This document shows positions 11,816 through 24,185 of a DNA stretch of 64,000 bases, piece after piece (position 1 is the first letter of the stretch; each line of letters opens with the position of its first letter). The notes beneath the pieces were generated by a model that was not told where the DNA came from, did no database searches, and saw only the letters and a list, made by a program, of their open reading frames with translations. Source of the DNA: Xiphydria camelus (Eukaryota; Arthropoda; Insecta; Hymenoptera; Xiphydriidae); the NCBI GenBank assembly GCA_963678675.1, contig OY783193.1, positions 2,921,501 to 2,985,500 of the forward strand, written 5' to 3'. Both the position numbers and the translations under genes were made by a program.

Positions 11816-13386
11816 GTCCAAAGGATTTCGTTCTGCAAGTTACCTACGTCATTCGATTGAGTTAGCTGTCGAAATAAAAATCCACGAGCGATGAAAGGAT
11901 CAGCAGCTTCCTTTGCGTCTGCTTCGAGTGCTCTTCGAAGTAAATTCTCTCGAAGATGTCGTTAATTCGTTCGAAAGAGGTAATCTCTGCCAAAGTATCG
12001 AGGAAAAACTTTTCCCTCCTCCCATTCACGACAGCAGCTGGCACGTGCTCCCGCGTTCGCAGGATCGAAAGCCGTCTATAGAGGAACACCATCCCGCGAC
12101 CGTCTTTTATACTTACTACAAGCAGGGCTCACGAGAATCACACGTGAACCACGTAGATATATATGTACATATATATATATACAGTCTATCTGTGCATTAT
12201 TCGTGGCCGAGAGAGAACCGGTGAGTAGATTGAAATTCTCGATTATCCGCAGCAGCGACACTCGTGAAAAGGATACTCGTCCGTTATACACGCTGTCAGG
12301 ACTCGATTTTATTATTCAACTCCCTCTCTCTGTTTTCAATTTCTGTTTATTCTCTCTCAAAGATAGAATGTCTACTCTCCGAATGCATCAGAGCTATTTG
12401 CTTGCTTCAATCGCGCTTACCTCCTCATCTATGATACGAACTTTTCTCAATCCAGGTCAATTGAATGCATTTTGGAAGAGTACACATTCAAAGAATTCTA
12501 TTTCTCTCGCCAAAGCACTACTCGAGCCACCGAAAAATCCCTATAAATCCAAACATATATCATATCGCACATTCTCACGCACGACCAACTAAATATATCG
12601 AAGCGCAGAGCTGCACGCGAAGCAGTGAGAGCCGGGAATACGCGTTGCACACACGAGAATCCCGTTCGTAGAAACAGAGCTAGCTCGCAAAGGGGACGGC
12701 GACCGCTCGGTCGATAAATTTGGCTCGAATAGCTCGCGCGGTTAGCCTACAAAGGACCGTCGCCGGGGTCTGACCTCCTCAACCTGGAATAATTTCGCGG
12801 AAGCGCGTGTGCATGCCCTGATACATATGCGTATATAGTCGCGCTGCGTAGTTTCGACGAACGGGTGATTCCCGTAGGTGGAGGGGGGTCTGCTGCCTTC
12901 TACTTCTAGTTTGCATATCGTGTCTGCGGAGCGGTTCGGTCATCGCGTGCCGTACGTCGCTTCGTTTGATATTGCGCTCCGTTTTTTCGCGGAGCCCCGT
13001 TTGCGCGGCTCCGCGCGAATATCAAGTATGAAAGCCGAACGCGCGCGCCGACGACGCGTGTAGTCGCCGAGCGTCTAGACGGGCCCCCGGGCAGGAAATA
13101 TCTCGTCGCCGTTACACTCGCTAAAAACCCCTCCTAGACCAAACAACAACGGCTCGAGAGGTCCTCGCGCGCGACGCGACAATACCGGCCATTCAGCGAC
13201 GCGCGCGTATGCGCGCCGCGTGTGAGTGCGGTAGGTATACATACGAGTGTGGCGGAGACATCGTCGTCGTCCCACGCTTCGGAGCTGCACAGTAGAGTTT
13301 GCTTCGTGCGATCGTTACAGTCGTACGAGAATTTTGAGCCCGTAGGCCAAAGTAGAAAGGAAGGACAAGGATTGCGTAGAGAAATG

Positions 13387-14348
13387 TACCCCGTGTTTGG
13401 TTTAACCCTTCGTTGCTCACGTGGGATGTAGGCGACACCCCAGCCTCCTTTTTTTGCATGCCACGCCTAGTTTTTTTTTCTCGAGGTTGGCACTTTCAGT
13501 GCCTTTCGAGAACATTTCATTGAAGAATTTGGCATCAAAAGCGCAAGACAAAACCGATTTGTTTATCCGACAGAACGCTGCGAAGTGTTAAAAAGTGATT
13601 TTTAACAATCTGTAATTAACTTAATATTTAATATTGTTCTATAAAACGTTTCTTTTTCGTTTGTTAATACCGACAGCTTAGACCCGAACTCCTATTAATG
13701 ACACGGCTTACGTTTATTTCCTTGATTATTCAAAAAAACCCAAAAGTGTATCGAAACTATATCAGAGAGTCTGTCTAACCACTAATGGGATGGGCGATGT
13801 TTCTCAGACTGAGAGTTCTATTTGGCTCGGATCTTGGCTATTGGTATTATCACTGAATTATAACACTGGGAGAAAAGGTGTTGAATACGACTCTAATAGA
13901 AAAGTGTATTTGAGATAAATAGGGATTTATTTAAATCGAGCAAAGGTCTATTTCAATTAGATAAATGTTTTCCATATCTTTTTAATCGAGTACGAACCCA
14001 GTAGAACATTTATTTAGTTCCAATATTCCTTTGTTCGATTTGAATAGAAACATTTATTTGAGATAAATATGAACTTATTCACATCGAATAAACGTCTATT
14101 TGAATTAGATAAATCTCCTGCACATCTTTTTAATCGAATAAGAACCTAGTAAAAAATTACAATTTAATTCAATCAATCTTTTGTTCCATATGAATAAATT
14201 TCCACGCGTCTGCGTCTTTCATAAATTTTTCTATTAGATATTCGTATTGAATTAGAACTTTTTTCTCTGGGCGAAACCACAGCGGACGGGGTGCACCAAG
14301 CGATGTGCGACTCGTTGCACTGGCCTGTATTAAACCAAACACGGGGTA
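13387..14348. repeat. 19-bp perfect inverted pair about 0.9 kb apart
   Basis: TACCCCGTGTTTGGTTTAA at 13387-13405 is exactly mirrored by TTAAACCAAACACGGGGTA at 14330-14348. The CACTGAG-type element 13864-14273 lies between them. These may be the ends of a larger non-autonomous element; no target duplication is clear. Confidence 0.5.
13864..14273. mobile_element. CACTGAG-type element, AA duplication
   Basis: The ends are CACTGGGAGAAAAGGTG and TTTTTTCTCTGGGCG, with AA on both sides. The interior contains repeated ATTAGATAAAT and CTTTTTAATCGA blocks in both halves, also seen in the 8.8-kb element. Confidence 0.6.
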
Positions 14349-15436
14349 TATACTTTGGAATAAATTCGCCAGTCCTTTCTCTCTCGAATTCAAACGAGAT
14401 AATGTTGCACGGTGCAGCGTGTACTACGAGCATAGCCTCCCGTCTTATCGATCCACTCATTACCATCTACACCTATGTATACGTATACGAGTACCCCGGG
14501 AAATAGCCATATAATTATACCTCGAGTATATCTCGTCGGGGAGCGGCTTTTCCAGAATTCCCTCGCCACCGATACATCCACGGGAAACGAATAGCCACGC
14601 GCGTGTTGCACCGCGATCAAGCGCATCCTCCGCTATTAACTCGCGATGGAGTCGTGCGGATATCACGGGCACCCGCAGGGCTGAAATGAATGAAAAAAGC
14701 TAACGAATCGACGGTACGAGGCGCGTTGGCCGCGCGTGTTCAGATTAAAATTGCAAGTCCATTACGACACGCGACAGTGGCGACGCGATCGATCGGGAAA
14801 CCGCTTGGATTGGAAAAATGACTCGAGCAACGCCCCCCCCCCCCTCCCCGTGGTTAGTCGAGCGCGTCCCCTGAAAATAGCGCGCGGGAAATTCGTATCG
14901 AGAGCGATCGGGAAACGAAACGACCCGCAGGGATCGTTCCTTATTGCTCCCGTCGTTCCTTGCGTCCCGGTCGGATTAGCGGGTGTAATTCATGGCATAT
15001 AATTATCCTCGCCCTCCCCCACGCTTCTCCCCATTGGGACGACGAGATAATACCGCGCGTAATCGCTTATAAAGCCGTTTCGCCTATCGCTACGAGCGAT
15101 CTTGGTCCTCGCTCTCGTATGGATGACCTTTGCGTTTCAAGCCGCGGCTTACCCTCGCGCATCGGCACTCGTAAAGTGAACTCCCTTCCGCTGTAGCTCG
15201 CGCTCTGTATCCGCCAGTTTTTTTGCAACCCCTCAGCTCCGATAACAGTATTTACCCCGGGGGACGACGAGGGTCGAGATGGGGGTAATTTTTTAATCGT
15301 CGCGAGCTTTTTTCGCGGCGCGCTCTAAACATTTAGCGCGCACGTTTCGTCCCGCCCACCCAGGGGTATACGCGAGGAAAGTGCGCCCCGCTTCTCGCGG
15401 CGCAGCGAGATACCGCAGTGACGCGCGTAATTAGAT

Positions 15437-16007
15437 CGTCGGATAGTGACAGATTCCGGTGCGCTATTTTCGCATACAAGCCTTGAAGAGGGTTGAAAAG
15501 TACTTCGATGTTGAGTAGAATGAAGGGAATTTTAGGAATGGTCCCTGGGGATAACATATAAAAAATTCGAATGTTTTTTCTTAACAAAAAATAAAAGGTG
15601 TCTCTTGCCCATTTTTTTCACGCAAGCCTTGCTCACTAAATGGTTAATTAATAAAACCTGGCTTCGGAAAACCAAGGGTTTGTGTGGGAAAATCGGTCAA
15701 GATCTCGATTTTTCCTTAAAAGATTAGGTACGCCCTTATTTCAACCCTTTAGCCACCTGCAACACTCAAGCCTTTGGTTTTCCGAAGCCAGGTTTTATTA
15801 ATTAATCATTTAGTGAACAAGGCTTGCGTGAAAAAATGGGCAGGAGACACCTGTTATTTTTTGTTAAGAAAAATCGAATTTTCCATACGTTATCTCCAGG
15901 GACCATTCGTAAATTTCCCTTCATTCTACTCAACATCGAAGTACTTTTCAACCCTCGTCGAGGCTTGTATGCGAAAATGGGGCACCAGAATCTGTCACTA
16001 TCTGACG
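15437..16007. mobile_element. long hairpin MITE, about 570 bp
   Basis: The outer ends CGTCGGATAGTGACAGATTC and GAATCTGTCACTATCTGACG are inverted with one mismatch. The arms of well over 200 bp continue through GCATACAAGCC, GAAAAGTACTTCGATGTTGA, TGTTTTTTCTTAACAAAAAA-like and ACCTGGCTTCGGAAAACCAA blocks to a loop of roughly 90 bp near 15680-15765. No transposase coding remains. Confidence 0.85.
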
Positions 16008-16549
16008 GTCTATATACGTATAGCGGTGCGCGCGGTGGACCGGCGAGCCTCGGAGGGACGAAGAGCGATGCACAGGTTCCTCCGAGATGGAGCAATCTTG
16101 GAGCGCGATACACATATATTCGACATTCGCCACGGCTCGTTGTCTCGCGACGGATTGTCGTTGGTTACCACTGCGCCGACGCGGGTCGGTCATTAACGGG
16201 CAAATTAATTCGCACGCCGCGCAGCGTGACCGCGGGTGGCCCCGGCGCGCGCGCCGTGACTACTAGACCGAGGATCGTTGAGAGGCTCCAATTTATCGGA
16301 TCAACATTGTAGCGTCGTAACCGACGGCGAGAAAAAAAAAGTGGTACGTATATTCAATTGAACTCTGCGCTTATGGGTGGAGGAGTACAGAATCAGTCGC
16401 TCAAGTCAGAGTCGATTATTATTAGTCCAAATAACTATAAATCTGCATTTCTCCACTCGTGATCGCCGATTCAGTGAAATCCACTACATCTTTCTCTCGG
16501 TGCGCAGATGCTTCGACGCGATCTAACCGCGCGATTGGAACGCACGACG

Positions 16550-16847
16550 CATTGAGAGAGGAATAGTTGCTGGTGCCGAGAAAATATTTCCTCCAATCAA
16601 AAAACATGATACAATTCCGGGATCGAACCGTGATTTTCTTCGTGCAAGAAAATGTTCGGCAGGTTCGCGAGTGATTGTTTTCTTTTCTTTCGTGCAGGAA
16701 GAATTTTGGCCCCAACGAAGGTATTCTTCAATCAAGAACACATTTGTATCCTTCGACCAAGAATCAGTATTTTTTTTAAATTTGTAAGATCGTATGTTCT
16801 TGATTGAAGAAATATTTGTTCGACATTAGCAATTATTTCTCCGAGTG
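16550..16847. mobile_element. CACTGAG-type element, GAAATAATTGC subgroup
   Basis: The left end CATTGAGAGAGGAATAGTTG is mirrored by the right end CAATTATTTCTCCGAGTG. The inner block CCTCCAATCAAAAAACATGA is mirrored by TTCTTGATTGAAG. The flanks are CG and TG, so the duplication is imperfect. Confidence 0.5.
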
Positions 16848-17394
16848 TGTCGGCTGCGAAATCTTCGCGTAGACATCTCTCGAAAGCTCCCTTCGACGAC
16901 TTCCGCCTGCGAGGTTCTACGCTCGTTGATATTCCCTCCGCGCGGATGGGGGACTGAAAACGTGGATTTTTTGCACTCGTAAAAAGTCGTCCGAATTTCT
17001 AGGGAAATCTCGAGAGGAATGCCAAATATGTATCCACATACGCGTGGTACATATGTGAGTACAAGCGCTATTCTGCAATCCATACCCACGTATACGCGGA
17101 ACACGAGATAACCGATAGCGAGATACAACAAAGCGGGTGAGTCACGCGTGTCGACCACGAGGCACGACGTTGCCGTCGTCGTCAAACAGTTAAGATTTTA
17201 TCGTCCGAACGATCGCGACACCGGCCAGTCTAAACATTCGCGAGGAGTTATCCTTGCGACGCGCTTCGGTCTAGCTTCGTGAAACCAGACGATAATAAAT
17301 CGAACGTTGCGAAACGTTCGAGAATCGCCGCGCGACTGGGACTTCTTCTCGAGGTCGCTTTCGATGTCCTGAATGATAACGATGAAAAGGGATG

Positions 17395-17790
17395 TGTACG
17401 AAAAAAATTTTTTTAATTATTGCACAATGAATACCGAAGTAAAACAAAATAACTGACCTCTAATAGCAGGGCACGCGTTGGCAATGGAAAAAAATCGCCC
17501 GGTGTAAGGTCGGGAGACCTGGGAGGCCACGCGAGCAATATCAAATCTTGTTCAGCACATCGGCCAATCCAACACGGTGAGGGGGAGTTCCTCGTTTAGA
17601 TATCGTGTGACGCGAGGAGCCCACATCGAGAACATTTGTAATGATGTGCTCAAAAACTTGAATATTTTTCCTTTCTATTGACATGTCATTTACTGTTATA
17701 CCTGTAATACTTTCTGAAATAGATTGTTTAAAAACCCGATGATTCTTTTGTAGTAACCCTGTATTTGAGTAATAATTCAAATTGTTAAAA
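17395..17790 (-). pseudogene. degraded DDE transposase, C-terminal part
   Basis: On the minus strand a short frame reads WPPRSPDLTPGDFF, the conserved last-acidic-residue motif of mariner/Tc1-related transposases found in insects. Upstream in another frame is APRVTRYLNEELPLTVLDWP, which fits the segment preceding that motif, so there is at least one frameshift plus stops. Only this C-terminal fragment is recognisable, and the element ends are not clear. Confidence 0.7.
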
Positions 17791-18414
17791 TGGGATAAAA
17801 AGGAACGACTGGTGCAAAAAAATCTTCAATACATTACAGATATATACGGGAAGTATCACCGGTAAGAAATCCTGAGTAAAATCTCCCCTGTATGAATTTA
17901 ATATCGCTGTTACGGGGAAATAGTTTCAGTTGACTTTTTAAAAAGGGAGGCACTGGCTATACCTGAGTATAGTCAGTGCTACTTTATTTCTTCTCTTTTA
18001 CTAAGTACAATATTATCACTATTTCTAGGAGTCTGTCACAATATGGCACGTATGTTGTGTTGTGAAGAGGAGGACTCTCGAAGCAGAACTGCCGCCCTAG
18101 GTATTTAGGCCGGCTTATATAGGTCACTCGTGGTGAGATAAGGGGGTGCCTATCTACGCTTAACAATCGCTATCGCCCGAATCATCGATTCGAAATGCAG
18201 AGATAACGCATCATTTATTGGTTTCGCCGTTTATCAATAATTTCCCCAGAATTGATATGTATTTTCCGCTTCAAATAATACAAACCGCAATTTCCTTCAA
18301 ATTAATAGTCAGCGTTCGTATACGCTCCAACCGTGTATTATAGAATTTTGTATTTCAGCACCGATTCGATTGGAGAATAACGGGCGAGCTTCTTCAATTA
18401 TACACGCTCCGAAG

Positions 18415-18415
<1 letters not shown>

Positions 18416-18482
<67 letters not shown>
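18416..18482 (+). repeat. (CT)n microsatellite, about 67 bp
   Basis: An almost uninterrupted CT run. It generates spurious Leu/Ser and Arg/Glu open frames on both strands. Confidence 0.95.
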
Positions 18483-18483
<1 letters not shown>

Positions 18484-18803
18484 CGGTGCGCGGAAATCGA
18501 TGTCTCGACCGCGATATCCGTCCGCCGGCGGAAATTGAAGCGAGTAGATCGAACCTCGTTGAAATCCGAGCGAGATTTATTTATACGAAGTCGTTGATAA
18601 ACTTTTTGCCAACGGGGGAAATCGGCGCGTCGCCCCTTTATCTTCCTCCGACGGTCTCCTCTCGTCCCTGATCCAGTCATAAGCCAGGATTTGCCGCGGA
18701 GCATTCTTTCGAGTACATACAACGTACACATACAGATATACGAATACGTATCCAGTCACCTGCGCGGTAACCCCTCGCTCGTCCCTCCCCGCTCTCTCCC
18801 ATC

Positions 18804-18812
<9 letters not shown>

Positions 18813-18851
<39 letters not shown>
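18813..18851 (+). repeat. (CA)n microsatellite
   Basis: An uninterrupted CA run of about 20 repeats. Confidence 0.95.
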
Positions 18852-18853
<2 letters not shown>

Positions 18854-19102
18854 CGTACATACATATACACATATATCGCATAAAAACCACATTCGACCCT
18901 TTCGACTGCTCGGGGTTGAAAGGTCGCGCAGAAATGAAGGGACAAATTCGTTGATCCTGGTTTACGGCGCCTAATTCCCTTTCTCCCCATTCTCTCTCGC
19001 TTTCCCGGCTTCTCTCCCCTTTTATTTCGCGCGAGTGTGAGCGAAAAAACCTATGTACGTGGCGGAAATCACGACGCTGCGCACATTTTGCGGATCAGAC
19101 TC

Positions 19103-19123
19103 GGGGGGGGGGGGGGGGGGGGG
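19103..19123 (+). repeat. homopolymer of 21 G
   Basis: Twenty-one consecutive G. Such runs can form G-quadruplexes and are error-prone in assembly, so the exact length is uncertain. Confidence 0.9.
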
Positions 19124-20189
19124 TGAAAGCGGGGAACGGAAGTGCGGTGCATCCTACGCGCACGTGATTTTATAGAATGACCGCGGAAAGGGAGAAAGCA
19201 AACGGTGGTGCGAAACGAGCGAAATCTCGGAATACGAGTATAGTAGTACAGCGGGTGTAGCAAATTGGAAAAACGACGGTCTAAACTTGGCTCGAGGCCA
19301 CCGCGTCGAGTGGACCTCGCTCTTGCTTCGATCTTTGGACTAACGAATATCGACGATAGAAAATAGCCGGACGACCCCGACAATCGGGCTTAGACGACCT
19401 CAGCAGCGGCGTGTATTCGGGTCGCGCCGGATGCCGGTCAAGTTCACGGTGAACGCGTCTTCCGCCTCGTAGCTAAAGCGCGTTAGAAATCGCCACGCGT
19501 GTCACATCGACCTGCTACAGGCACGCGGGCCGCCGAAAGCGAATGTCGAGTGGTATTAGAAGGCGTTGGAACGCTCTCAGAAATGTTCGCATGCCGCAAA
19601 TGGAATTCTATTTGCTGCGAGTTTGCCGAAAGAAGATTTTATACGCAGCTAATACAATTATTCCATTTGCGGAAAGCGCACATTTTTCCGAGTAAAGGCT
19701 CTCGCGCACTTCGAGGAATCGGCTGTTGAGCGAAACGTTCTCACACGTATAATAATACCCGTCCACTCTAACGCTATTCAAATACCGTCGCTGAATCGAG
19801 AAGCGCTTTCGCTTTCATCGGAACTCCTCGCGGGTCCAGATTTCTCCTCGGACAGTGGGTCGCGACCGGATTTTCATTTCGACGACCCCGTAACCTCCTT
19901 CGGCTGGCTCTAACCGCTTTCTAACGATGGAAAGTGAACCGGCGACGGCGCGGCGTTCGGAGCGAAACCGAGAGTGGCCGGACAGTCGTGTGCGCGTCTA
20001 GCGTGAATCCACATTATACTTGAGAGTTGAGAAGTCTCCCGTAATAGCGTAAGTCAACCGCGCGGTAATCGTGCGATAACTGACGCGAAGGTCATCCTGC
20101 GAGACGGCGGAGCTAGGAAGAAAGTACGCGTCCTCGATTTTGCATGTCGCCGTAGCCTAACGCTGTACGCTACGCTGGTGTAATGAGTG

Positions 20190-20412
20190 CACTGAGAAAA
20201 AAATGTAATTGATCGAAATAAACGTGCCTTTGGATAGTCCCAAGAGCGTATTTATTCGATTTAAGTGAATATCGGTTGGACGCAAATATTGGATTATTGA
20301 ATTAATTAGATGTTATTTAAATCAAATCGATATTCATTTAAATCGAATAAATGCGCTCTTGGGACTGTCCGAAGGCACGTTTATTTCGATCAAGTACATT
20401 TTTTTCTCAGTG
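20190..20412. mobile_element. CACTGAG-type hairpin MITE, nearly perfect arms, TG duplication
   Basis: Starting at CACTGAGAAAAAAATGTA and ending at the mirror TACATTTTTTTCTCAGTG, the two arms match at almost every position for about 60 bp (GATCGAAATAAACGTGCCTT, AGTCCCAAGAGCG). They continue with gaps to a central AT-rich loop. TG flanks both sides. This is the best preserved copy and probably the youngest. Confidence 0.88.
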
Positions 20413-20690
20413 TGGGTGTACATACGTATTAGAGCGGCGTCGAGCGTGACCTCGAAACCGGGCGTCGCTCGTAACCTTACCCTAACTCAACTCGTCCCAT
20501 GTTGAACGTTAGATTTCGTATGCCGTTGACCCAGGCGAATGGGGCTATTGCTATTACGAGAGAGGGGGGGTTAGAGGAGGGGGAGATACTCGATTGCGAA
20601 GACAGATAGAGAAATCCGACGTCTCAGATTGATCTAGCCCGTTCCTATATAACGTGAAACACTTGCGATCGTTTTCGATATTAACTGGTT

Positions 20691-20960
20691 GCGATTAAAA
20701 TATGCACGATTAATTTTTAATTCGTAATAAAATGTTGTATTGCGAATTACTGAAATATATTTTATCACGATCTGCCGAATGCGATTAAAATGTGCACGAT
20801 TAATTTTTAATTCGTAATTTTATTTTCTACCGCTATTTAAATATATTTTATCACGGATCTTACTGAATGGGATTAAAATATGCATGATGAATTTTTAGTT
20901 CGTAATTTTATTTTCCATTGCAAATTAAATACCTATATTTTTGCACTCATTAATTATGTT
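20691..20960 (+). repeat. three-copy tandem repeat, period about 90 bp
   Basis: GCGATTAAAATATGCACGAT with TAATTTTTAATTCGTAAT starts at 20691, recurs at 20781 with few changes, and again, more diverged, at about 20869. Each unit includes an ATATATTTTATCACG block. AT-rich, no coding content. Confidence 0.8.
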
Positions 20961-22639
20961 TACTATTGTAAAATATTACTCTCTGTAAATCTTACCAAAG
21001 CGTCGGTTGAAATAATAAAATAGCGAGACAGATCAACAATCACTTTGGTCTGCTTCGAGATAACGCGACAAAACGGGAAGTTGGACATATCCCACGGACG
21101 GCAGCCGTTACGTTCGAAAGGATGTATGTATGTACGTGCTGAGAGCCCGCGAAAACACCGACATTGACCATTTTTGTCGCTCGTTAAACATTTACGATCG
21201 CCGAGCACAGTCGTACTGGTGGAAAAAAGAACGCAACGAGCGTGTCGAGCGTTCGTAGAACCGCGAGTGCAGAGTAGCCAAGCTTTTTTTTCTCGCTTTT
21301 TTTCCATTTTTCAATTTTTTCTCCTCTCTCGGCTCAATTATATTTCGAGTAGCCGCCGCGGATAGTTATTACACGTGCGCGCGGTGTTGTTGCTTGATTA
21401 CTATTGGAAAGCGAATTAATTGCGGCATCGAACCCCAGCAGAGTCGCCTCTATATGCGTAATTATCGTAAATTACGATGTTCAACTCCCGAGTGCGTTTC
21501 TGCTGCTTCATTTGGCAAATTGATTTTTAAAGGTTACTTTGGTCTATCTGGTCGTTAATCACTGCGCTCGGTGTATGCAGATATTATATTTAATTGGTGG
21601 AGCTATTTTATCTACGCAGTTTAATTACGCTCTCCTGATAAAGACAGATATTGCCCCAAGGACTGCACGAAACGATCCTCACACTGATTGTTAGGAGCTG
21701 CGAAATAAATTCGTCGATCTGGTAATTCAATATTGCAGAAATATTGACAATTTCGATCGATGGCAATAACAATTAATCGCTCCGTATTAATTTACATGCG
21801 TTATTGCCCCGTATCGATGCGAGATTATCAGTGCAACGTTATTTCGATGTCGTCATTATTTCAGCCGCAATAAACGTTATCACTCTGCTACATTAATATC
21901 TGGATATTTCGATTTTAGAAATAAACGTCGACGGTAATTTCCGTTTTTCTACGAAAGTTTATTGTCATTTGTCCGTCGTCGCAATTCCAGACACGACTGC
22001 CGCCATCTACAGCACAGCGACCGAACAGTCTTCGCCGAAAAACCTACAAGTAGATATAGTCCAATCTGGACAGGTCCTCCCCTTCCCTCCTCCTCTTCCT
22101 CCGAAGTTGTACCATACCGCTCGCACCTGTCCGCGCCGCGTCGTCCTCCTTCCTCCGACGAACTGAACGTCACCGCATTCCCGACGGTACTTCCCACGCA
22201 TGATTTTGCGATCAGGCAGGGACAATCTCACGGGGTGAACGTTATTTTGTCCAAAATTTCGCGTGACTCCTATGCGCCCGCTCGTTACATTTCGACATTT
22301 TTAAGCGAGAGACTCGAAGAAGGAAATGGCGCCATTAATGAGTAACCTCTCGATACGATTGTCGACGCTGCAATTTTAGTTATACTGTAACAAAATTTGC
22401 ATTTTTATTACAGCTTTATATCAAGATTTTTCCCAATACTTACGTGATTATGAAAATTAATATACTTCGTAATTATGAACATTAATATGCTTCTCAACGA
22501 AATTTACCATATAAATTTCATAACGAAGTCGTAGATTAATGTTCACAATCAAGTATTGGATATAAAAGCTTTATATATAATATAATTATATTAAATTCAA
22601 TAGAAATTTGTTTACAATGTCTAGAAGAGTGAAGAGACT

Positions 22640-22750
22640 ATCAAATATTTCCTTGCACGAAAACAAAACCATAGCTCGGTGCTGGAGTTATAGCATGTTT
22701 TTGATTGAAGGAAACATTTTTTCGTAACAGCAATTATTTCTCTCTCGATG
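22640..22750. mobile_element. partial CACTGAG-type element (right half)
   Basis: GTTTTTGATTGAAGGAAACA followed by GCAATTATTTCTCTCTCGAT matches the right arm of the 16.8-kb element. A convincing left end was not found. Confidence 0.4.
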
Positions 22751-23794
22751 TATTTTACAGTTAGACGTTCGCGCGAGCTCGTCGAGCGACGCGAATCGCG
22801 CTCGATAACGATCTCTCGTCCTGAAGAAATAAATCATCTTAGTCCGAATGAGGATCGATCTCTTTATAGAACTCTCATACCCGTGTCAAAAGATTCCAGC
22901 AAATTACTCGTTATCGAAATTTTATACCTACTTTTTTAGGCTTAGTAGGTTGATTTCCCATTGTATCGAAATCCTATATCGAGTCTCAAACAGTTTGTCG
23001 TTGAACAATTCACCAACTTCAGGTTCAAAACAGGAGCTTATATGCCGAGCAGACCAATGATAGGCCGAGTGGAGTATTGAAAGCATCGAAGTAAGGGTAA
23101 AATTTCGATTCGGGTTATACACCAGAAATAGGAATTGTTTAATTTAACTAAAGTTTGAAGTTGCGGGCGGCCGAATAATTATATATTTAGTTATCTCGAC
23201 AAATATGCAATTAAACTAACTATTATAAAATTTAGTTCGAGTAACTGGATACTCAGTTGCTTCAATTAAATATTTTTTTAAATGACTGTGCATGTGTTTA
23301 GCTAGCCGACCGTAATTTGCCAAATTTCGTTAAATCAAACGATTTTTTTTCTCCGTTTACCAACCAAATTCGGAGATAAAATTATCCATCGAATCGCGAG
23401 CGCCTAATACCCTCGACTATCGATTCCCCCCGCCTCTCGTATTCCAGCCGCGACTACACGAACGCGAGCTCCTGCAGTCGAAATAACTTGCGCGTGGCGA
23501 ACTTCTCCGAATTTGTTTCCGCCGGCAGAGTACACACGCATACATAAAGCGCCGCGTTCTCCCGCGAACCTCCCCGACCGTATCCGCAACCGTCAAAGTT
23601 AAAGGGGTCGCGAGGAAACGCGAAGCGAATTTCTCCCTCCCCACCCACGGTATACGGGAAGTCGAACCGGGGCCGGAGTGTCGACTGCTACGGACGTTTG
23701 AACCTGGTTAGAGTTCAGGGTCGGTTCGCCGATTGCGCAATCCTCCTGAGAGCCCAGAAGGGTGGGAGGAAGAGGACGCCCGGAGATGAGCCCA

Positions 23795-23912
23795 CAGGCT
23801 ATGAGGCAACGCTCGCGTCTTCTACAGATTTTACTATAATTTCTACTAAAATTGTAGTTATCGTAACAATATATCGACCTCGTTTCGAAATTCACCGCGA
23901 ACTTTGTAAATG
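23795..23912 (-). repeat. repeat shared with position 290-470
   Basis: On the minus strand, GAATTTCGAAACGAGGTCGA and TTGTTACGATAACTACAATT correspond to AAATTTCGGGACAAGGCCGA and CTGTTACGATAACTAAAATA on the plus strand at 325-375. A following GTAGAAGNNGCGAGCGTTGC block (N, unmatched positions) is also shared. Confidence 0.5.
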
Positions 23913-24185
23913 CACTGAGAAAAAAAAACTTGGTCAATCAAACCAAAATCCTGGAGATGACGACCAAACCGTTTGGTGAAATATGGATCCTCCATTTTTT
24001 TTGTCGTTAGATCGACCAATTTTTGGTTAGAATAACTAAACGTTTGATCGGAATAGCTAAACATTTGGTTAGAATAACTTGACATTTGGTTCAACCGACC
24101 AGTATTTTCGTTCAAATACATACCTATCTAAAAATGTTCAACTAGACGCGTTTTGTCAGTCAAACCGAATTACTTTTCTCAGCGC
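23913..24185. mobile_element. CACTGAG-type element, TTGGT-rich subgroup
   Basis: The left end is CACTGAGAAAAAAAAACTTG and the right end GAATTACTTTTCTCAGCG. The interior has repeated TTGGTTAGAATAACT motifs and ACTAGACGCGTTTTGTCA before the right end. Homologous copies are at 34282-34499 and, interrupted, at 46534-46941. The flanks TG/CG differ by one base. Confidence 0.68.

Noticed and set aside
18309..18731. 140-codon frame with a long Arg-Glu repeat
   Set aside because: It is produced by translation of the CT/GA microsatellite at 18416-18482.
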